The notes under the pieces: generated by a model | The model's database searches: none | The model's input: the letters and a program-made list of their open reading frames with translations, nothing else | What the model was told of the DNA's origin: nothing | Assembly (NCBI RefSeq): GCF_046098205.1 | Contig: NZ_JBJURJ010000015.1 | Coordinates: 62,001-126,000, forward strand | Direction: 5' to 3' | From: Paenibacillus_AR mesotrionivorans | GTDB taxonomy: Bacteria; Bacillota; Bacilli; Paenibacillales; NBRC-103111 | DNA: 64,000 nt | Translations under genes and position numbers: made by a program | In this document: positions 8,254 through 17,973 of the stretch, piece by piece | Position numbering within the stretch: position 1 is the first letter of the stretch | Layout of the letters: every line of letters starts with the position of its first letter

Positions 8254-10302
8254 ATGGACAGACGCAAGATCGTAGAACGGCACCAGCCGGAATTGAAAAA
8301 TTGGGACCCGTTGTCCCCCTTTACGGTAGGCAATGGAGAATTCGCCTTCAGCGCCGATATTACCGGCCTGCAAACCTTCCCGCAAGCCTACGAGGTGCCT
8401 CTGGGCACCCAATCCAATTGGGGCTGGCATTTTACGGGGGGTCACCGGAAATTCACCGCGGAGGATGCGGAGCTGCAGCAGTTCGATACCCATGGACGGA
8501 TGGTGGGTTACCCCATGAAGCCCGGGAGTAAACCCGAGGCGTATCACTGGCTCCGCCAGAATCCCCACCGGCTGCAGCTGGGTCGGTTATCCTTCCGCTT
8601 CCTGCTGGAATCCGGAGAGGAGGCAGGCCCCGAGGATATCTCCGCGATCAGGCAGCGGATGGACCTGTGGACAGGTATTCTGCACAGCGAATTCAGCGTC
8701 CGGGGAGTGCCTGTCAGTGTGGTTACTTCCTGCCATCCCCAAGCGGATACCATTGGGGTACGCGTCCGTTCTTCCCTGATTGCTGCCGGACGGCTGCAGA
8801 TCTTCCTTCGTTTCCCGGCACCGGATATGACGCATTCCGCCTGGGCCAAGACAGTGGATTTGGACTGGGGAAATGATGACCGGCATACGACCCTGCTTCT
8901 GGAAAAAAGAGCCACAGAGGGCCGCATCGGCCGGGTGATGGACGAGGACAGCTATGAGATTAAGCTGGAATGGAATGCCGGCCAGCTGGAGCAGACCGGG
9001 ATTCACGAAATTACCCTGCTTCCGGAGCTGGAAAGTGAAAGCCTGGAGCTGTCCGTGGCTTTTGGTCCGGTGAAGCCGGATACGGCGACCGTTGTGGAGA
9101 TTGAAGAGGGGAGCCGCCGTCATTGGGAGGCCTTCTGGCAAAGCGGTGCGGCCGTGGATTTCTCCGGCAGCACCGATCCCCGCGCCTTCGAGCTGGAGCG
9201 CCGGGTGGTTCTGTCCCAGTTTTTGTGCGCGCTGCACAGTGCAGGCTCCTTGCCTCCGCAGGAGACAGGGCTGATGTATAACAGCTGGTTCGGCAAGGCC
9301 CACCTGGAGATGCATTGGTGGCACGGTGCGCATTTTCCCCTGTGGGGCCGCGAGGACCAGCTGCTGAAAAGCATGGACTGGTACACCCGCATTCTTCCCA
9401 TCGCCAAGGAGCTGGCGGAGTCCCAGGGCTACGAAGGCGCCCGTTGGCCGAAGATGGTAGGCTTTGACGGCAAACCCTGCCCCTCCCCGGTGGCGCCGGG
9501 CCTGATCTGGCAGCAGCCCCATCCTATGACCATGGCGGAGCTGATCTACAAAGCGGACCCGTCGCAGGCTACTTTGGAACGGTTCCGGGAGCTTGTATTT
9601 GCCTCCGCTGACTTTATGGTGTCTTACGCCCATTGGAATGACGAAACAGGAGCTTATGATCTGGGCCCGCCACTGATTCCGGCGCAGGAATGCCATCCGC
9701 TGCACAGCAGCAAAAACCCGCCGTATGAGCTGGAATATTGGAAATACGGGCTGGAGATTGCCATCCGCTGGGCGGAGCGTTTGGGTGTGGCCGCGGATCC
9801 GGGATGGGTGGAGGTAGCATCCTCCATGTCTCCTCCTCCCCAGGCGGACGGCGTGTATTTGGCCCATGCGCTGTGTGAGGATACCTTTACCGCCAAGAAC
9901 CGTGACCATCCGTCCATGCTGGGGGCCTTGGGTATTTTGCCCGGCACGCTGGTGGACCGTGAGATTATGCGCAATACCCTCCTCAAGGTGAAGGAGGTCT
10001 GGATGTGGGATTCGGCCTGGGGCTGGGACTTCCCCATGTGCGCCATGACGGCGGCCCGGCTGGGCGAAGGGGATCTGGCCGTGGATTTCCTCTTATTGGA
10101 TGCGGTGAAAAACACCTATCTGGTCAACGGCCACAACTACCAGCGCCCGGGGCTCTCCGCTTATCTGCCCGGCAACGGCGGCCTGTTGACCGCTATCGCC
10201 ATGATGGCCTGCGGCTGGAGCGATGCCCCGGGACATAACCCCGGTTTCCCGCAGGACGGCAGCTGGACGGTGAAATGGGAGGGGCTAAAACCCCTGATGT
10301 AA
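8254..10302 (+). CDS. Six-hairpin glycosidase-like protein (GH65/GH95-like), substrate unknown
   Basis: 682 residues, cytoplasmic, with AAGGAGGAG before the ATG. The N-terminal ~290 residues look like the beta-sandwich of clan GH-L-type enzymes (PFTVGNGEFAFSADITG). The rest contains Trp- and His-rich segments typical of an (alpha/alpha)6 barrel, such as HLEMHWWHGAHFPLWGR and WMWDSAWGWDFPMCA. I recognise the fold type but not a characterised subfamily, so no reaction is assigned. It lies between the AraC regulator and the oligogalacturonate lyase, which points to pectin side-chain or plant-glycan breakdown. Confidence 0.6.
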   Translation: MDRRKIVERHQPELKNWDPLSPFTVGNGEFAFSADITGLQTFPQAYEVPLGTQSNWGWHFTGGHRKFTAEDAELQQFDTHGRMVGYPMKPGSKPEAYHWLRQNPHRLQLGRLSFRFLLESGEEAGPEDISAIRQRMDLWTGILHSEFSVRGVPVSVVTSCHPQADTIGVRVRSSLIAAGRLQIFLRFPAPDMTHSAWAKTVDLDWGNDDRHTTLLLEKRATEGRIGRVMDEDSYEIKLEWNAGQLEQTGIHEITLLPELESESLELSVAFGPVKPDTATVVEIEEGSRRHWEAFWQSGAAVDFSGSTDPRAFELERRVVLSQFLCALHSAGSLPPQETGLMYNSWFGKAHLEMHWWHGAHFPLWGREDQLLKSMDWYTRILPIAKELAESQGYEGARWPKMVGFDGKPCPSPVAPGLIWQQPHPMTMAELIYKADPSQATLERFRELVFASADFMVSYAHWNDETGAYDLGPPLIPAQECHPLHSSKNPPYELEYWKYGLEIAIRWAERLGVAADPGWVEVASSMSPPPQADGVYLAHALCEDTFTAKNRDHPSMLGALGILPGTLVDREIMRNTLLKVKEVWMWDSAWGWDFPMCAMTAARLGEGDLAVDFLLLDAVKNTYLVNGHNYQRPGLSAYLPGNGGLLTAIAMMACGWSDAPGHNPGFPQDGSWTVKWEGLKPLM

Positions 10303-10323
10303 CCGGACGGAACAATAAAGTGC

Positions 10324-10373
10324 AAACGCGTTTATTTTGTCCGATTGCCCGCCCGCCGGCAGGGGTGTACAGT
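10324..10373 (+). promoter_or_regulatory. Candidate operator and promoter for the PL22-GH105 genes
   Basis: The 10-base palindrome AAACGCGTTT (10324-10333) lies inside TGCAAACGCGTTTA, which resembles LacI-family and cre-type operators without matching cre fully. A promoter TTGCCC-17-TACAGT follows (10345-10350 and 10368-10373). The arrangement suggests a second transcription unit for the two downstream genes. Confidence 0.4.
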
Positions 10374-10437
10374 AGGGGCGGACGGTGGGGCCGGCCAGGT
10401 CCCAACCCTCAAAATTGAATAACCGCGGGAGGAATCG

Positions 10438-11622
10438 ATGATGGGCAAAGGAACCGTGTGGCCAAGCGAGATGAAAACAGCCGTTGACCGGCTGACAGGT
10501 ATAGAGGTCAAGCAGTTGACCGATTACAAAACCCACAGCCATCATCTGTATTTTACGGAAAATGGATGGTATGACCGTGAAGAAAGGCTGTTGTTCATTT
10601 CCGACAGGGGGAACAGCACCAATTTGTTCAGCCTTCATCTGGCAACGGGAGAAATGACGCAGCTGACGGATTACCCGGATAATGATGCTCTGAGTGCCTG
10701 TCTTTTGCCTGATGAGCGTGCAGCCATTGTAAAGCTGCAGCGCAGCCTGATCCGGCTGGACCTGAAGACGCTGGAGGAGAAGGTGCTGTATGAAGCCCCG
10801 GCGGGTTACCAGCTGGGCAATGCCAACGCTACCGCCGACAGCCGTTATGTGCTGACCTGCGTGCAGGAGGATCTGTCCGCGCGCATCCGGCTGGATTTGG
10901 GCAACGGCTACGTGGGCCACCGGGAGCTGATGGAGGCCGCCCCCCACAGCATGATCGTCCGTATTGACGCGGAGAGCGGCCAGATGGAGCAGATGTATGA
11001 GGACAGAAGCTTCATCACCCACATCAATGCATCCACCACGGAGCCCTGGCTGATGACCTTCTGCCATGAGGGGCCGTGGCATCTGGTGGATCACCGCATC
11101 TGGGGGCTGGACCTGCGTACGGGCCAGGCCTGGAAAATCCGCGAACGGCTGGAGCCGCTGGAGATGGTGGGGCATGAGTTCTTTTTCCCCGACGGTGTGA
11201 CGGTGGGGTATCATGGCTTCCGGGCAAACGGCACCAATTTCTTCGGCAGCATCCGCTACGACAACACGGGGATGGAGGAAACGGACTTTTCCTTTGATAC
11301 CTGGCACGGTTATGCCGACGGGCTTGGCCAGGCGGTGGTGGACGGCAGGGGGGATGTGCAAACTCTCACCATCTGGCGCAAAAACGGGGAGGGTTATGAA
11401 GCCCCCCGGACACTCTGCGAGCTGCGCTGCAGCTTCCACTCCCAGAAGGTGCATGCCCACCCGAGATTTGACGCCCAAGGCAAACGCCTGTTATTCACCA
11501 GCGACAAAAACGGCTACGCCAACCTGTACCTGGTGGATATTCCTGAGGATCTCAATGTACTGCCGCTGATGGAAGCGGACAGCTGCACCTTTTATAAACC
11601 ATATATCAAAAAAGGAGTATGA
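10438..11622 (+). CDS. Oligogalacturonate lyase (PL22)
   Basis: A 394-residue cytoplasmic protein with the repeated beta-propeller blades of the PL22 family, for example RLLFISDRGNSTNLFSLHL near residue 45 and KRLLFTSDKNGYANLYLVDI near the C-terminus. PL22 enzymes split short galacturonides to 4,5-unsaturated monomers in the cytoplasm. Several conserved-looking His residues (THINAST, HEGPWHLVDHRIWG, GYHGF, HAHPRF) could bind the metal and substrate. The start is ATGATG with GGGAGG before it. The stop overlaps the next gene's possible first ATG. Confidence 0.85.
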   Translation: MMGKGTVWPSEMKTAVDRLTGIEVKQLTDYKTHSHHLYFTENGWYDREERLLFISDRGNSTNLFSLHLATGEMTQLTDYPDNDALSACLLPDERAAIVKLQRSLIRLDLKTLEEKVLYEAPAGYQLGNANATADSRYVLTCVQEDLSARIRLDLGNGYVGHRELMEAAPHSMIVRIDAESGQMEQMYEDRSFITHINASTTEPWLMTFCHEGPWHLVDHRIWGLDLRTGQAWKIRERLEPLEMVGHEFFFPDGVTVGYHGFRANGTNFFGSIRYDNTGMEETDFSFDTWHGYADGLGQAVVDGRGDVQTLTIWRKNGEGYEAPRTLCELRCSFHSQKVHAHPRFDAQGKRLLFTSDKNGYANLYLVDIPEDLNVLPLMEADSCTFYKPYIKKGV

Positions 11623-11624
11623 TG

Positions 11625-12767
11625 ATGCAGGCGAAAACCAATGCGGTACAGACTAAATGCTTCTCCGTTCAGGTGGCCGATACGATTCTCTCCAAATCTC
11701 AGGACGGCTACCACCCAGGTATTGCTAACAAATGGGGTTATGTGGCGGGCATGGCGCTGACCGCCCTCACGCGCACCGGAGATTGGACAGGGGAGGCTCG
11801 TTATCATGATTTCGTGAAGCGCCATATGGATGTGTTTATCCCGGAGGATGGTACTATCAAGGGGTATTCTCTGAATGAATACAATCTGGATCATGTGAAT
11901 AAAGGCAAGAACCTGCTGCGCCTGTGGCGGGAAACGGGCGAGGAGCGTTACGCCAAGGCAGCCCGGCTGTTGGCCGCCCAGCTCACCGGGCAGCCCCGCA
12001 CCTCCGAGGGCGGCTTCTGGCACAAGAAAATTTATCCGTTCCAGATGTGGCTGGACGGGTTATATATGTCCTCGCCGTTTATGGCCGAGTTTGGGGCCAC
12101 CTTCGGTGAGGAGGCCTGGTTCGATGAGACGGCGCACCAATTGCTGCTCGTTGAACGCCATACCCGCAACCCGGTGACCGGCCTGCTCCACCATGCCTGG
12201 GACGAATCCGGCGAGCAGCGCTGGTGCGACAGCAGCACCGGCCGCTCCCGGCACGTATGGGGCCGGGCAATGGGCTGGTATGCCATGGCTATGGTGGATG
12301 CGCTGGACTTTTTCCCGGTGCTGCATCCCAAGCGGGGGCAGCTGATGGGTATCTTCGAGCGCTTCGCCGAAGCGGCGCTGCGGGTTCAGGACCGGGAGAC
12401 CGGCCTGTGGTATCAGGTAATGGACTGCAATGCCCGGGAGGGCAACTACCTGGAGGCCTCCGGCTCCTGTATGCTCACCTATGCCCTGGCCAAGGGTGTG
12501 CGGCTGGGTTATCTGTCCGGGATCGGACGTAAATCTGTGGAGCGTGCCTTCGAAGGCATCCGAACGCATTTTGTCACAGAGGATGCGGAGGGTGTGCATC
12601 TCCACCGCATTTGCCATGGAGCCGGATTGGGCAACCGTCCATACCGGGACGGCTCGTACACCTATTATTTGGGCGAAGCCGTGGTCAGCGATGTGCTGAT
12701 GGGTGTGGCTCCGCTTCTTTTGGCCAGTGTGGAAATGGAACGGCTGGCAGCGGAAACGGAAGGTTGA
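11625..12767 (+). CDS. GH105 unsaturated rhamnogalacturonyl hydrolase (YteR-like)
   Basis: A 380-residue cytoplasmic enzyme matching the size of B. subtilis YteR. WLDGLYM carries the catalytic Asp (residue 144 from this start), and HVWGRAMGWYAMAMVD is the second family motif. It removes the unsaturated galacturonate from rhamnogalacturonan lyase products. Three consecutive in-frame ATGs occur (11619, 11622 and 11625). I chose the third because AAAGGAG at 11611-11617 is then seven bases away, whereas the first leaves one. It is coupled to the PL22 gene. Confidence 0.88.
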   Translation: MQAKTNAVQTKCFSVQVADTILSKSQDGYHPGIANKWGYVAGMALTALTRTGDWTGEARYHDFVKRHMDVFIPEDGTIKGYSLNEYNLDHVNKGKNLLRLWRETGEERYAKAARLLAAQLTGQPRTSEGGFWHKKIYPFQMWLDGLYMSSPFMAEFGATFGEEAWFDETAHQLLLVERHTRNPVTGLLHHAWDESGEQRWCDSSTGRSRHVWGRAMGWYAMAMVDALDFFPVLHPKRGQLMGIFERFAEAALRVQDRETGLWYQVMDCNAREGNYLEASGSCMLTYALAKGVRLGYLSGIGRKSVERAFEGIRTHFVTEDAEGVHLHRICHGAGLGNRPYRDGSYTYYLGEAVVSDVLMGVAPLLLASVEMERLAAETEG

Positions 12768-12831
12768 ACAGACGGGATAACGGCTGCGGACAGCATGAAC
12801 CATGACGGCATAAAGGGGACAGGGACAAAAG

Positions 12832-15396
12832 ATGCGGGAATCTTCGGAAGCAAGCTATGCGGATAAGCTGATCATGAGCTACCCGGCTGCCTGGTGGGGC
12901 AATATGTGGCGGGAGGCGCTGCCCACCGGCAATGGTGTGATCGGGGCCTCCGTTTTCGGCGGTGTCCAGGAGGAGACGGTGCTTCTTAATCATGCGGCTC
13001 TTTGGCACTGGGGGCAAAAGGATGAGCTGCCGGATGTGAGCGGCGTCCTGCCCCGGACCCGGAGGCTGATGGATGAGAAGCGGTACCTGGAGGCAAGCTG
13101 GCTGTTGGCCGATGCCTTGAAGGAGCAGGGTTATGGGACACGGCTGGCCTCGCGGTTTCCGCTGGCGGCCCTCCGTCTGGAGATGCCTTGTGACCATGCC
13201 TTCAAAAGCTACAGCCGGACCCTCCGGATGGATACCGGCGAGGTGGAGGTCAGCTGGAAGGACGGCTCCAAGAGCCTCCGGCGCAGACTGTTTGTTTCCC
13301 GGGCCGACGGGATGACGGTGTATGCCATCGACTGTGTGGGGGGAGGCGGTGACAAAACCGGTGTTGCCGGACGGCTGGGGCTGGTTCTCCACCCCAGCGA
13401 CCGCTTCGGCGATACGCCGGAGTTTAAGGTGCTGGCGCAGTCCGTTGAAACGGGAGCGTCTGCCGGATACGCCTGGTATGCGGCCCAAAACGACGACGGA
13501 ACCGACTTCGGCGCCGTGCTGCGGGTGATTCCGCAGGGCGGGCGATTGGAGGCGGCGGAGGGATTTGTCCATTTTGCGGAGACAAAGCGTGTGCTGGTTC
13601 TGGTAAAGGTGTTTGTGCAGGGGGAGCGCCATTCGGAGATTGCCAGGCTGAAGTCCGAGCTGGCCGGGCTGCCGGAGGAGCAGGCTTATGAGGAGCTTCT
13701 AGCTCGCCATGCGGCATTGCATACGCCTCTTTACCGTTCGGTATCCCTGGAGCTGGAGGACGGCGGCGGGGAGGATTTGCTTGAGCTGCCCAATGAGCGG
13801 CTGCTGCTGGAGGCCTATAAAGGCGAGGCGCCGGCTGCGCTGGTGCGGAAGCTGTGGTCCTTCGGCCGTTATCTGTTTATCAGCGGCACCTCCGGCGAGC
13901 CCCAGGCCCAGCCCTTCGGGTTGTACGGCTTATGGGGAGGGGATTACCGGCTGGTATGGAGCCATAATATGGCCAACGAGAACATCCAGATGATGTATTG
14001 GCATGCGCATACGGGAGGTTTGGGCGGGCTGGCGGAGGCGCTGTTCCGTTACTATGAAGGGCTGATGGAGGATTTCCGCAGCAACGCCCGCAAGCTCTAC
14101 GGCTGCCGGGGCATCTATATTCCCGCAGGCACCACCCCGGGCAACGGTTCGCCCAACCAGATTGTGCCGGTGATCCTGAACTGGACGGGAGCGGCCGCCT
14201 GGCTCGCCCGTCATTACGACGAATATTACCGGTATACCGGCGATCGGGATTTCTTGCGGGATAGGGCGATGCCGTTTATGCAGGAGGCACTGGCCTTCTA
14301 TCTGGACTTCCTGGTGACGGACGAAAACGGGATTTACAAGCTGTATCCGTCCGTGTCCCCGGAAAATACACCCTTGAACTACATGCCCGCCGACGGCAAA
14401 CCGCTGGCCCATCCCATGCCCACCACCATCAATGCCACCATGGACGTGGCGCTCCTGAAGGAGCTGCTGTCCCATCTGATTGACGGCAGCCGTGCCTTGG
14501 GCGGGGACCCGGCGGAAATTGCCGAGTGGGGCGCCATGCTGGAGCGGCTTCCCGCGTACCGGATCAACGGCGACGGGGCGGTTTGCGAATGGATCCATCC
14601 GGATTTTGAGGATCGTTACACCCACCGGCATCTCTCCCATTTGTACCCGGTTTTCCCTGGCCACGAGGTAACCCGGGAGAAGAGCCCGGAGCTGTTCCAA
14701 GCCTTCGAAACAGCGGTGCAAAAGCGGGAAATCGGCGCCCAAACGGGCTGGTCCCTGGCCCATATGGCGGCGGTTTATGCCCGTCTGGGGGATGGCAGCC
14801 GGGCGCTGGAGTGTCTGGATTTGCTCACCCGGGCCAGCCTGCTGCCCAATCTGTTTACGCTGCACAATGACTGGCGGGGAATGGGCGTCTCCATGAATAT
14901 GCCCACTGCCCCGGTTCAGATGGACGCCAACATGGGCGTGATCAACGCCGTACAGGAAATGCTGCTGCAGGCGTCGCCGGGCATGCTGAAGCTGCTGCCC
15001 GCTCTGCCGGATCGGTGGAGGCGGGGCAGATTGGCGGACTGGCGCTTCCATACCGGCCGGGTCACCCTGGAATGGGACTTGGATGCGGGAAGCTTCCATG
15101 CCGAGGTTACAGCAGACCGGGATACCGAGCTGGTGGTCCTGCTGCCGGATTGGGCGGTTTCTGCGGGTGTCGTGCTCGCTGGCCCGGAAGGGGCAGCTGC
15201 TGCTCTCGGACAGGGGTCGTTGGAACAAGGGAGCTCCGGACAAGGAGCCAAGGGGCAAGGAACCGAGAGACAAGGAACTGCCGGACAAGATATTTCGGGA
15301 CAGGACGTCTGCGGACAAGGGGTCTCTGGGTACAAGCTGCTTCTGGCGCAGGGTTCTCCTCCTGTGGTATTCCGCACCGTCTCTGGTTCTTGCTAA
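12832..15396 (+). CDS. GH95 alpha-L-fucosidase/alpha-L-galactosidase-like glycosidase
   Basis: An 854-residue protein with the GH95 N-terminal signature (WREALPTGNGVIGASVFGG) and catalytic-domain landmarks: NENIQMMYW, where the two Asn match the water-activating N-x-N; SPE in YPSVSPENT, matching the general acid; and GDG in VYARLGDGSRA. No signal peptide is visible, so it acts in the cytoplasm on imported oligosaccharides. Near the C-terminus (about 795-840) a Gly-Gln-rich stretch with many GQG/GQD units interrupts the final beta domain and looks like a recent low-complexity expansion. The next in-frame ATG, 14 codons on, is a possible alternative start. Confidence 0.85.
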   Translation: MRESSEASYADKLIMSYPAAWWGNMWREALPTGNGVIGASVFGGVQEETVLLNHAALWHWGQKDELPDVSGVLPRTRRLMDEKRYLEASWLLADALKEQGYGTRLASRFPLAALRLEMPCDHAFKSYSRTLRMDTGEVEVSWKDGSKSLRRRLFVSRADGMTVYAIDCVGGGGDKTGVAGRLGLVLHPSDRFGDTPEFKVLAQSVETGASAGYAWYAAQNDDGTDFGAVLRVIPQGGRLEAAEGFVHFAETKRVLVLVKVFVQGERHSEIARLKSELAGLPEEQAYEELLARHAALHTPLYRSVSLELEDGGGEDLLELPNERLLLEAYKGEAPAALVRKLWSFGRYLFISGTSGEPQAQPFGLYGLWGGDYRLVWSHNMANENIQMMYWHAHTGGLGGLAEALFRYYEGLMEDFRSNARKLYGCRGIYIPAGTTPGNGSPNQIVPVILNWTGAAAWLARHYDEYYRYTGDRDFLRDRAMPFMQEALAFYLDFLVTDENGIYKLYPSVSPENTPLNYMPADGKPLAHPMPTTINATMDVALLKELLSHLIDGSRALGGDPAEIAEWGAMLERLPAYRINGDGAVCEWIHPDFEDRYTHRHLSHLYPVFPGHEVTREKSPELFQAFETAVQKREIGAQTGWSLAHMAAVYARLGDGSRALECLDLLTRASLLPNLFTLHNDWRGMGVSMNMPTAPVQMDANMGVINAVQEMLLQASPGMLKLLPALPDRWRRGRLADWRFHTGRVTLEWDLDAGSFHAEVTADRDTELVVLLPDWAVSAGVVLAGPEGAAAALGQGSLEQGSSGQGAKGQGTERQGTAGQDISGQDVCGQGVSGYKLLLAQGSPPVVFRTVSGSC

Positions 15397-15405
15397 AACC
15401 ATATC

Positions 15406-15452
15406 AACACCGATGCCCCGGCAAATTAACGCCGGGTGTCGGTGTTTTTTTG
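15406..15452 (+). terminator. Rho-independent terminator after the GH95 gene
   Basis: AACACCGA (15406-15413) with TCGGTGTT (15439-15446), plus inner CCCGGC/GCCGGG, form a long stem followed by a run of seven T. It closes the pectin locus. Confidence 0.9.
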
Positions 15453-15544
15453 GGGTTAGGGGGAAACAACAGCTGCATGTTTGCGAAAGATTCCGCGTTG
15501 GCACAGGTGTTTTCACCGCTGGGCGCTGGGCCTGGATAGCTGTT

Positions 15545-15596
15545 CTTCGACGGCTCTCCGCTGGCTCTCTGCCGGCTCTTCGACGGCTCTCCGCTG
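15545..15596 (+). repeat. Short direct repeat of 19 bp
   Basis: CTTCGACGGCTCTCCGCTG occurs at 15545-15563 and again at 15578-15596, 33 bases apart, in the otherwise gene-free stretch 15453-15992. Confidence 0.7.
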
Positions 15597-15619
15597 ATTC
15601 TCCATTGGCTCTCAGTGGT

Positions 15620-15755
15620 CTAACGGACCGAGGAACCGCTATATGGTGCAAAAGCGTAAGTTTAGCGCGGCAAAGCCAGTAATAACATCTCTTGTGTCCG
15701 CGAAAACGGCAAACGGTCGCTTTGAAGCGAAATAGCAGCTCTCCTGTCCGTAAGA
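15620..15755. repeat. Intergenic four-unit dyad element, copy A (three units)
   Basis: A forward unit (CTAACGGACCG then CCGCTATATGG) sits at 15620-15649. Inverted units are at 15679-15706 (AATAACATC then TGTCCGCG) and 15729-15755 (AAATAGCAGC then TGTCCGTAA). The offsets are 59 and 50 bases. The outer forward unit expected about 50 bases upstream is not recognisable. The remainder of 15453-15992 contains no supported gene. Confidence 0.7.
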
Positions 15756-15992
15756 GTTTGTGAGGGTTCACCAACATTCCACGCAATCCCGTCCCAGTCA
15801 TTCGCCCGCCCCACCAACACTATCCAGTCCCTTCCCAGCCATTCACCCAACCTGCCTGCCTTCGCCTCTCTACACCCCGCCACAGGCTTTTCCAGCCGGG
15901 TTTCCTTCTGTTCTCATAATGCTCCGGGGACAGGCATAGGATGAACTGACGGCTCATAGAAGGGAAGAGGCTTCTAAAGGAGGGCGAGGCAG

Positions 15993-17000
15993 ATGGAGGT
16001 AAAGGCCAATGTGCAAAGAAGGCGGCAAAGCCGGTTAAGGGAGCTTCAAAGCCGCAACCAGGAACAGCCGGGAGCAGCTTCTGCTCCTGTGGCGGGGCAG
16101 GGGGCCTCACCGGCGGATCGATGGGTGGGACCACCCCCGGTGCCCGGCCAGTGGCCGGATTTACCCGCTTCCGCAGACGATGGTTCACGGGGCAGCAGCG
16201 GGGCGCATCCCGGTCTGCCGTTATATATGCGGGGTCAGCCGGAGAGCGGGCATGGCGGCGATCCGGAGCTGGCCTGGAAGGAGCGCCAAAAGCAGCTCTT
16301 GGCCTGGTATGCGGAGGAGGAGCGGAACGGGCCGGGCGGCGGCCCCTCTGAACGAGAACGGTATAACGGGCATTCACCGGGACGCGGGCCTTTCTTCCGA
16401 TTGTTCCAGGCGAAGCTGGTATTGGCGGGGGTTCTTTTTGCGGGAGTATGGGGGATGTTCCAGTGGGATGCCGGCTGGACCCGCAGGGCTCAGGCAGTGG
16501 TAACGGAAGCGCTGACCCAAGAAATGGACTTCAGCCGGGCGGCGGCCTGGTACCAGAGCACCTTCAGCGGAGCGCCATCCTTCCTGCCCGCCTTCGGCGA
16601 ACGCCAGAATGCGGTGAAGGTTCAGGCTCCCGGATCAGCATCGTTACTGGTGCAGCCGGTGCGGGGAACAGTAATCAAGCCTTTTTCCAATAATCAGGAG
16701 GGGATATGGCTGGCGGTTAAGCCGGACGCCCAGGTGGCGGCGCTGGATCAGGGCAGAGTGGAATTCGCCGGCCCGAAGGAGGGCTTCGGCTATTTGGTGA
16801 CCATCCGCCATTCCGGCGGGCTGCGGGTTTCTTACGGCGGGCTGAAGCCGGCCCAGTGGCAAACCGGGGATTGGGTCAAGGCCGGAGAGGTCATCAGTCA
16901 TGCCCTGGCAGAGATGGAGGCCGCTTCAGCCAATGTGTATCTGGCGGTTATGAAGGATGAGCGATTCATCGATCCCCTGGATGTGGTAACCTTTGATTAG
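15993..17000 (+). CDS. spoIVFA: Stage IV sporulation protein FA (SpoIVFB regulator, M23-like domain)
   Basis: 335 residues: a long, Arg-, Gly- and Pro-rich cytoplasmic part, one membrane helix near 139-157 (KLVLAGVLFAGVWGMF), then a LytM/M23-like beta domain (about 225-330) that lacks a complete zinc site. SpoIVFA holds the protease SpoIVFB inactive in the outer forespore membrane until the forespore signals. At 264 residues B. subtilis SpoIVFA is shorter, the difference being the N-terminal low-complexity region. AAAGGAGGG precedes the ATG. The end overlaps spoIVFB, the classical gene pair. Confidence 0.9.
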   Translation: MEVKANVQRRRQSRLRELQSRNQEQPGAASAPVAGQGASPADRWVGPPPVPGQWPDLPASADDGSRGSSGAHPGLPLYMRGQPESGHGGDPELAWKERQKQLLAWYAEEERNGPGGGPSERERYNGHSPGRGPFFRLFQAKLVLAGVLFAGVWGMFQWDAGWTRRAQAVVTEALTQEMDFSRAAAWYQSTFSGAPSFLPAFGERQNAVKVQAPGSASLLVQPVRGTVIKPFSNNQEGIWLAVKPDAQVAALDQGRVEFAGPKEGFGYLVTIRHSGGLRVSYGGLKPAQWQTGDWVKAGEVISHALAEMEAASANVYLAVMKDERFIDPLDVVTFD

Positions 17001-17907
17001 ATGGGGAGGTATTGTATACAGGCTTCATCCGTTGTTCCTCATCCTGATGCTGTTCTCCGTGTGGACGGGCTACTTCGCGGAAATGCTGACCTTATTCGGG
17101 GTAGTAACCATCCATGAGCTGGGCCATGTTGCCGCAGCAAAGGCCTACGGCTGGCGGATCAGGCGGGTTCAGCTGTTGCCCTTCGGCGGTGTGGCCGAGA
17201 TGGAGGAGTCTGCCAATGTTCCGGCCAAGGAAGAGATGGTGGTGGCGCTGTGCGGACCTCTGCAGAATGCGTGGATGGCCGCTTTTGCCCTCTTGATGCT
17301 GGAATGGGGACCGGGACAATCGGCGGATTATTGGGCATATTTCCTGCAGGCAAACCTGATGATCGGGCTATTCAATCTGCTTCCGGTTCTTCCATTGGAT
17401 GGCGGGAAGCTGTTGCTCGGCATGCTCAGCTATCTGCTGCCCTACCACAAGGTGTTGTCGGCGGTCCTGCATACCAGCCTGCTGCTGTCTCTGACTATGG
17501 TGATTGCAGCGCTGGCGCGTTATGCCGCAGGGGGCATCCATCTGAATCTGCTGGCTATCGGGCTGTTTTTGTTTTTCAGCAACTGGTACAGCATCAAGCA
17601 TTTGCCTTATCAATTCTTCCGGTTTCTGGTTAGCCGGGAGGCAAGCTGCCTCAGGATGCAGCGGGCCGGTCACCCTCCCCAGATGCTGGTGGTGCCCTTC
17701 GACCAGGAGCCCGCCCATGTGCTGCGCCGCTTCAAGCGGGAGCGGCATCATCTCTTGTATATTGTGGACCGGACGGGAGACGTGCTGCAGGTATGCCCGG
17801 AGGACAGGCTGCTGCGGGCGTATCTGTCCCGGATGTCCGGCCCGCCGGGAGGCCGTGGGGGAATAGGACCCGGGCGAAGCCGCGGCAAGGGGGAAAAAAT
17901 CGGTTAG
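16993..17907 (+). CDS. spoIVFB: Stage IV sporulation protein FB, M50 site-2 intramembrane protease
   Basis: A 304-residue polytopic membrane protease. HELGH at residues 41-45 gives the zinc-binding His pair and catalytic Glu; NLLPVLPLDGG later supplies the conserved Asp motif of site-2 proteases. The last ~90 residues form a cytoplasmic CBS-like region, as in B. subtilis SpoIVFB. It cleaves pro-sigma-K in the mother cell. The start is a TTG overlapping the last codons of spoIVFA, consistent with translational coupling. Confidence 0.93.
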   Translation: MIRWGGIVYRLHPLFLILMLFSVWTGYFAEMLTLFGVVTIHELGHVAAAKAYGWRIRRVQLLPFGGVAEMEESANVPAKEEMVVALCGPLQNAWMAAFALLMLEWGPGQSADYWAYFLQANLMIGLFNLLPVLPLDGGKLLLGMLSYLLPYHKVLSAVLHTSLLLSLTMVIAALARYAAGGIHLNLLAIGLFLFFSNWYSIKHLPYQFFRFLVSREASCLRMQRAGHPPQMLVVPFDQEPAHVLRRFKRERHHLLYIVDRTGDVLQVCPEDRLLRAYLSRMSGPPGGRGGIGPGRSRGKGEKIG

Positions 17908-17909
17908 TG

Positions 17910-17935
17910 TGGTCACATTCCTCTTATGCTACAAT
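17910..17935 (+). promoter_or_regulatory. Extended -10 promoter for the RNase E/G gene
   Basis: TGCTACAAT (17927-17935) is an extended -10 (TG-N-TACAAT). The -35 is weak (TGGTCA at 17910-17915, 14 bases away). Initiation would fall near 17942, downstream of the farthest in-frame ATG, which supports a later start for the gene. Confidence 0.55.
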
Positions 17936-17973
17936 ATCTACATGGAGAAACAGGCAATGAGGTGAATAGCGTA

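Noticed and set aside
13930..15801. Minus-strand open frame of 623 codons opposite the GH95 gene
   Set aside because: Antisense shadow that also runs across a terminator and a repeat element.
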